NCBI GenBank assembly: GCA_002284615.2
Contig: MU069975.1
Coordinates: 134,604-144,840 of the forward strand
Reading direction: 5' to 3'
From: Dunaliella salina
Lineage: Eukaryota > Chlorophyta > Chlorophyceae > Chlamydomonadales > Dunaliellaceae
Length of the DNA stretch: 10,237 nucleotides
Position 1 is the first letter of the stretch. Each line of letters begins with the position of its first letter. The notes beneath the pieces are model-generated. The model saw only the letters and a list, made by a program, of their open reading frames with translations, made no database searches and was not told the DNA's origin. Shown piece after piece: positions 1-10,237 of this stretch. Position numbers and translations under genes: made by a program.

Positions 1-64
1 ACAGCCCAATCATTTGGAGAGTGAGATGAGAGATGGAAGGTGGCAGGAGTGACCAAACCCAAAC

Positions 65-95
65 GCACACACACACACACACACATACACACACA

Positions 96-139
<44 letters not shown>
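65..139. repeat. (CA)n microsatellite, interrupted
   Basis: An almost continuous CA dinucleotide run on the plus strand, interrupted by AT and AA variants near 85, 98 and 135. The long His/Thr or Cys/Val reading frames across it come from the repeat and are not coding. Confidence 0.97.
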
Positions 140-435
140 AACAATGTTGCATCACATATGTTGAAGGCACAATCGTCACGCGCTGGCAAGCTTGCCTCCA
201 AAAGATGCAATGCAACATTGCTGAGCCTTGCGAGCTCAACCTGAGCCTGGAATGCCATGATTGCAGTGCTCAGGGTGAGTGGCCGATGTGGTTGTCAAAG
301 GTGAAATTTGCAGAGCTAAACGTGGCTGTCAAAGAAACCAATTTCGCAGGTCTCATGTGTTCTGGTCAGAGCCCTGGTTGTGAAGCTGGACGCGACAGTG
401 TGGGGAATGTCGAGTTTAACCTTTTTGTTCAACAC
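140..435. other. No recognisable feature (about 300 bp)
   Basis: Between the CA tract and the AT-rich MITE I see no RFC1-like exon, no clear repeat and no credible gene. An open frame on the plus strand (40-438) runs through the CA tract and is judged accidental. If the RFC1 transcript extends this far, the stretch is intronic. Confidence 0.5.
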
Positions 436-623
436 TAGGGTGAGGAGCTCCCAACTAATATTATTTATTACATAATAGTATATAATAGTAGATACAATAT
501 AAAATGATGGACATTACAGGTACTTTTGGGTATATTTTTATTATGTAATATTATGATCTAATATTATGCAATTATATTATATAATACAGATTTTCAAAAT
601 GTAATATTATATTCCACACCCTA
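436..623. mobile_element. AT-rich hAT-type MITE (188 bp) with perfect 8-bp TSD
   Basis: The ends are inverted repeats: TAGGGTGAGGA on the left and, reverse-complemented, TAGGGTGTGGA on the right (10 of 11 match). The element is flanked by an exact 8-bp direct repeat, TTCAACAC at 428-435 and again at 624-631. An 8-bp target duplication and a YAGGG end are typical of the hAT superfamily (established knowledge). The interior is very AT-rich with many TAATATTA-like words and has no coding capacity, so it is non-autonomous. Confidence 0.85.
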
Positions 624-637
624 TTCAACACACAGGC

Positions 638-711
638 TGGCCTTACAGACAGCATGCAACCCCACCAGGCTGATTGACCTAACGGACAGCATGCGACTCC
701 ACCAAGACCGA
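638..711. repeat. Short tandem duplication (about 38 bp x 2)
   Basis: Two adjacent similar units share the core ACAGCATGC followed by a CCACCA block (around 650-668 and 687-705). It lies immediately beyond the MITE's right target duplication. No coding role is apparent. Confidence 0.6.
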
Positions 712-834
712 GTACTGACATCCATTGTGCTCCGTGTGGACCATCTGCAGCCAGACACCTAGTTTTCCTGTTGCTTCCAGGTCATCACAGTCTGAGCTGT
801 TAACAGTCATGGGCTGCTTCTGGAGTTCCAAGAG

Positions 835-1420
835 CAAGAGGGCAAGTGCAGCCAGTGCTGCCTGTGGGAAACGGAGATGTGTTGTTGAGCAGACTGCGAA
901 GACTTGCCGCAGCCATGCGTCTGGACGACCTTGAGCTACGAGGCAAGCACAAGCAGGTTGCAGTGTTGACTTTCTGCTGCCAGGTATCTAGACTCTTTGG
1001 TGAGAACTCGGGCAAGTGCAGCCGGGACTGTCTGCCCCTGGTGAGGCCTCTAACTTTTGTTAGGGGTTTTTCCCTTAATGCACGCGGCCTTCAGCCTGCG
1101 TAGACTTTTCTTTTTCTTTTCTTTTTTTCTGCCTCACTGTGGGGACTTTTCTGAACTCTCTGCAGCCATGCATGCAAGCACATTGCAGTGCAGACTTCCT
1201 GCACCCAAGCAACTGCACTTTCTGGCCAAATCGGGCATGTGCATATTCTGAACTGTCTGCGGTGCAGTGCAGGCTGTGCAAACTCTCTGCGGTCAAGTAT
1301 TGAGACAACCTTGAGCTGCTGGGCGAGCGCAAGGGAATTGTAGTGTGGATTGTTGCAGTCAGGCATCTGGACTTTCTGGAGGAGAAGTCGGGCAAGAGCA
1401 GCCTGCACTGTCTGCCATGC
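835..1420. repeat. Degenerate repeat block downstream of exon D
   Basis: Related segments recur here: about 931-1036 and 1310-1414 align over roughly 105 bp, both starting TTGAGCT and ending in a GGGCAAG..GCAGCC..CTGTCTGCC core, with partial copies at 835-870 and 1180-1270. By analogy with the other introns they may derive from the edge of the next RFC1 exon. No reading frame gives a convincing RFC1 match, so that is inference only. A polypyrimidine run on the plus strand sits at about 1105-1131. Confidence 0.5.
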
Positions 1421-1438
1421 AGAGCGAGGTCGAGCGAG

Positions 1439-1725
1439 CGCACTCACCCACTGCAGGCATGAGTCCTTTCTACGTCCTCACCAGCTGCACGATACCTTCC
1501 CGACTCACCCACTTGCATGGTATAGTGACAATGACACTTTCCAGCGCACCCACTCCCTGCAGGCATGAGTCCTTTCTACGACCTCACCAGCTGCACGACA
1601 CCTTCCCGACTCACCCACTGCATGGTATAGTGACGATGACACCTTCCAGCGCACCCACTCAATGCAGGCATGAGCCCTTTCTGCGCCTTCACCAGCAGCA
1701 GGCGTTCGATACCTTCCCAACTCAC

Positions 1726-1741
<16 letters not shown>
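1439..1741 (-). repeat. Tandem copies of exon D donor edge
   Basis: The word GCAGGCATGAG (reverse complement of the exon D end, CTCATGCCTGC) occurs at 1453, 1559, 1664 and 1731, the last being the real exon. Spacings are 106, 105 and 67 bp. The 1453 copy keeps the full donor context (GCAGTGG|GTGAGT on the minus strand). The two middle copies have lost it. Further partial copies with CTCACCCACT sit near 1502 and 1608. Several potential 5' splice sites therefore follow exon D. Confidence 0.85.
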
Positions 1742-8651
<6,910 letters not shown>

Positions 8652-8676
8652 CTGCACATGTGAACACATCAAACAC

Positions 8677-8871
8677 CAGGGATGGGTCATACATGGGTTT
8701 GGGAGGAGCCGTACGCATTTAAATGTGTGAAAATCGCATACGTTGCATACGAACGCGGGACGTGCGATTGGCATTTTAGGCAATTTTGGCATTTGCATTT
8801 GAAGCATACGCGTTTAAACGTCAATTTTAATGATACGTTAAAATATGCGTTTCACATATGACCCAACCTTG
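8677..8871. mobile_element. hAT-type MITE, family 1 copy 2 (195 bp) with exact 8-bp TSD
   Basis: The left end is CAGGGATGGGTCATACATG; the right end, reverse-complemented, is CAAGGTTGGGTCATATGTG. The flanking TCAAACAC at 8669-8676 is repeated exactly at 8872-8879. It is closely similar to the element at 6071-6274 throughout. It is non-coding and needs a hAT transposase in trans (family knowledge). It lies just upstream of the exon A acceptor in the RFC1 transcript. Confidence 0.9.
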
Positions 8872-8879
8872 TCAAACAC

Positions 8880-9034
8880 CATGCTGGTGCAGGTAACACT
8901 GGAGTTCCAGCTCAGCAACAGCGTGTGTGAGCAAAAATTTGTTCAAACAAACCAGAATATGATGAAACTTGTTCGGATTAGGCTTCACCTTGTGCTTGTG
9001 CGACAGCCATCCAAATTAAGAAGCTCAAAGGATT
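8880..9034. other. RFC1 upstream intron, no recognisable features
   Basis: A short stretch between the MITE target duplication and the inverted-repeat element. No exon ending in the expected sensor 1 motif (ICxCND) was found here or further upstream, so the previous RFC1 exon is outside the window or unrecognised. Confidence 0.45.
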
Positions 9035-9159
9035 AATAAGCTTAAAATACGGATGGGAGGGGTGGAGCTCCCATGGAGGCAGGAGCTTCATGAATATCAT
9101 TATTATTATTGATCCCATCTCCACAAAAGACGGGCCATAACTAGCCATGGGTAAATAGG

Positions 9160-9245
9160 GTGTCCCAATCTCTCAAATAGGCTCGCCGAGCTTCGTCGAG
9201 GCTTGCCCTATTTGGGTAGGGCCTCGTTGGGAGGTTATCGTTAGA
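9160..9245. repeat. GC-rich inverted/repeated motif inside the TIR element
   Basis: CAAATAGGCTCGCCGAGC (about 9175-9192) has a partner CAAATAGGCTTGCCGCGC at about 9601-9618. CTATTTGGGTAGGG and GAGCCTCGGCTAGGCTCGG make partial inverted matches. These may be subterminal repeats of the transposon. Confidence 0.45.
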
Positions 9246-9350
9246 AAACTGCTTCTCACAGGAGGCTCCATTTTATCCGAGGTTATACAGACAACTTTTT
9301 AAAACATTTCTTATTGATAAATCTAACTGGAACGGCTGCAGTTCTTTCCA

Positions 9351-9515
9351 TCACCACTTTTTGTTCTCAGCCTCGAGCAGCTGCATGCTGGCCTCCAGGT
9401 CATCCTCGGTGAACAGCTTGCTGTTGCAGCGCACATAGATGAGCTTCCTTGCACGCTCCAGAGCCAAACGAGAGCGGTGTTTACTTCCCCGGACACTGTA
9501 ATCGTATAGTTTGAT
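9351..9515 (-). pseudogene. hAT transposase C-terminal remnant (candidate)
   Basis: The minus strand reads KLYDYSVRGSKHRSRLALER, then ARKLIYVRCNSKLFTEDD, then a Glu-rich end and a TGA stop at 9351. The pattern K.R.RL....A.KLxYVxxNSKL resembles the end of the hAT dimerisation domain, which in plant hAT/DUF659 proteins reads like SKKRNRL....A.xLVYVHxNLRL. The frame stays open to about 9659, but the upstream part (NEGHQKWPKNTQE) is not recognisable and may be intron or decayed sequence. No zinc finger or catalytic region was seen. An unrelated host exon is a possible alternative. Confidence 0.5.
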
Positions 9516-9702
9516 TTTTCTGAAATTTTTGCAGATTTCCTGGGTATTTTTGGGCCATTTCTGGTGACCCTCGTTCCCACCGAGGGTGAGACCCATCCGC
9601 CAAATAGGCTTGCCGCGCATCATCGAGCCTCGGCTAGGCTCGGCGAGGTGGCTACCCAACCCTAGCCATAACCTTTAAAATGAAGATTCAGCTCAGGTGC
9701 CG

Positions 9703-10065
9703 TAACCTACAAAATATAATCCAGCTCGGGCAGCAAGGAGGGGAAAGCATGTGCTACAGAAGACTTCGAAGAGCTGCAGATTGAGTTCCAAACTTTGATC
9801 AAGAGACAATCGACTCTCTGAACTTGGCCCCAGACCTTCCATGAAGCTCTTGTCTCCATATGGGCTTCACCCCTCCCATCCCTGTTTTAAGCTTATTGAT
9901 CCCATCTTCAGAAAGCAGTAGCATTAAAAATGTAACTCAGCCCAGGCAGCTTGGAGGGTAAAGCATCTGCTCCAGAAGTCTTTGGAGAGTTGCAGATTGA
10001 GTTCCAAACTTTTATCGATCAGAGACCATCGACTCTGAGGCATTGGCCCCAGGCATATTTCCCTA
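9703..10065. repeat. Pair of direct repeats, about 130 bp each
   Basis: About 9703-9838 and 9927-10063 are similar throughout, sharing GCAGATTGAGTTCCAAACTT and a CGACTCT..TTGGCCCCAG end. They lie on either side of the right terminal inverted repeat at 9840-9897. Minus-strand frames remain alike (SLELNLQL in both), but no domain is recognised. Confidence 0.8.
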
Positions 10066-10237
10066 CATTGATGATGTGAGGGCGTTTTCACTGCCTGCAT
10101 GGTTTTCCTCTTCTGAACTCCATTTTCTTTTAGCCTCTCTCCCCGAATCTTTGGAGGAGTGAAAGGCACATTTGCTTGCTTGCACCTGTCATTCAATATC
10201 AGATATTTCTCGCCTACGCTTGTCAGTCACACACACA
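10066..10237. other. No recognisable features
   Basis: The last about 170 bp contain no repeat partner or RFC1-like frame. The window ends in a short CA run. Confidence 0.4.

Larger units (their letters stand above)
9035..9897. mobile_element. Candidate hAT-derived element with 58-bp terminal inverted repeats (863 bp)
   Basis: 9035-9092 and the reverse complement of 9840-9897 align end to end at equal length without gaps, with about a dozen mismatches. Both begin AATAAGCTTAAAA and contain GGATGGGAGGGGTG and GAGCTTCATG. The right arm contains CAGGGATGGGAGGGG, sharing CAGGGATGGG with the family 1 MITE ends. The interior holds a fragment resembling a hAT transposase C-terminus on the minus strand. 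No clear 8-bp target duplication was found at either candidate boundary. Two oppositely oriented repeats flanking unrelated DNA remain possible. Confidence 0.6.

Noticed and set aside
730..870. Possible next RFC1 exon after exon D (acceptor CGTTTCCCACAG near 870)
   Set aside because: Phase-compatible reading gives GSTGCTCPLALG and a stop soon after; the alternative frame (AALAALALLLLELQ) does not match the RFC1 segment expected before FxxWLGKNS.
9035..9047. GCTTAAAA / TTTTAAGC flanks of the 863-bp element as an 8-bp target duplication
   Set aside because: They are reverse complements of each other, so they belong to the inverted repeat and are not a direct duplication.

Overview
This window looks like nuclear DNA from a eukaryote, most likely a green alga. 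It is intron-rich and repeat-rich, of moderate base composition, with long CA microsatellites and hAT-type transposon debris. A Dunaliella-like chlorophyte is my guess; it rests on general character, and no species-diagnostic marker was seen. The only recognisable host gene is part of RFC1, the large subunit of replication factor C (the PCNA clamp loader), on the minus strand.

Four RFC1 exons were found. In transcript order they are A (8651-8578), B (6621-6468), C (4447-4246) and D (1842-1726). Their splice phases fit exactly (A/B phase 2, B/C phase 0, C/D phase 1). Together they give about 182 codons, covering the lid of the AAA+ module and the start of the RFC1 C-terminal domain. The A/B intron uses a GC donor (AG|GCAAGT); the B/C and C/D introns are GT-AG. 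Both ends of the gene are outside the window or unrecognised.

The most striking feature is what the introns are made of. Most of the A/B, B/C and C/D introns consist of decaying tandem copies of the neighbouring exon edges. The 5' edge of an exon, with its splice acceptor, is repeated into the upstream intron (B: 6622-7105; C: 4448-4860; D: 1930-2470). The 3' edge, with its donor, is repeated into the downstream intron (A: 8440-8500 plus scattered copies; B: 5982-6393; D: 1439-1725). Unit lengths are about 90-145 bp. Some copies keep an open frame, usable splice sites and symmetric phase, so they could act as cassette exons (6668-6865, 2053-2109). Next to exon C the array also has an inverted section (about 4880-5600).

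Mobile elements: two related MITEs of about 200 bp (6071-6274, 8677-8871) and one AT-rich 188-bp MITE (436-623) have hAT-style ends and 8-bp target-site duplications (exact in two, 6/8 in one). An element of about 863 bp with 58-bp inverted repeats (9035-9897) encloses a remnant resembling a hAT transposase C-terminus. Its inner inverted-repeat sequence shares CAGGGATGGG with the MITEs.

Other content: three CA microsatellites (65-139, 4146-4205, 5797-5926), a 17-C run (3607-3623), an alternating 49/32-bp minisatellite (7806-8136), and stretches without recognisable features (about 140-435, 2480-3600, 3624-4145, 7106-7760, 8880-9034, 10066-10237). No rRNA, tRNA, CRISPR or bacterial-type operon was seen.
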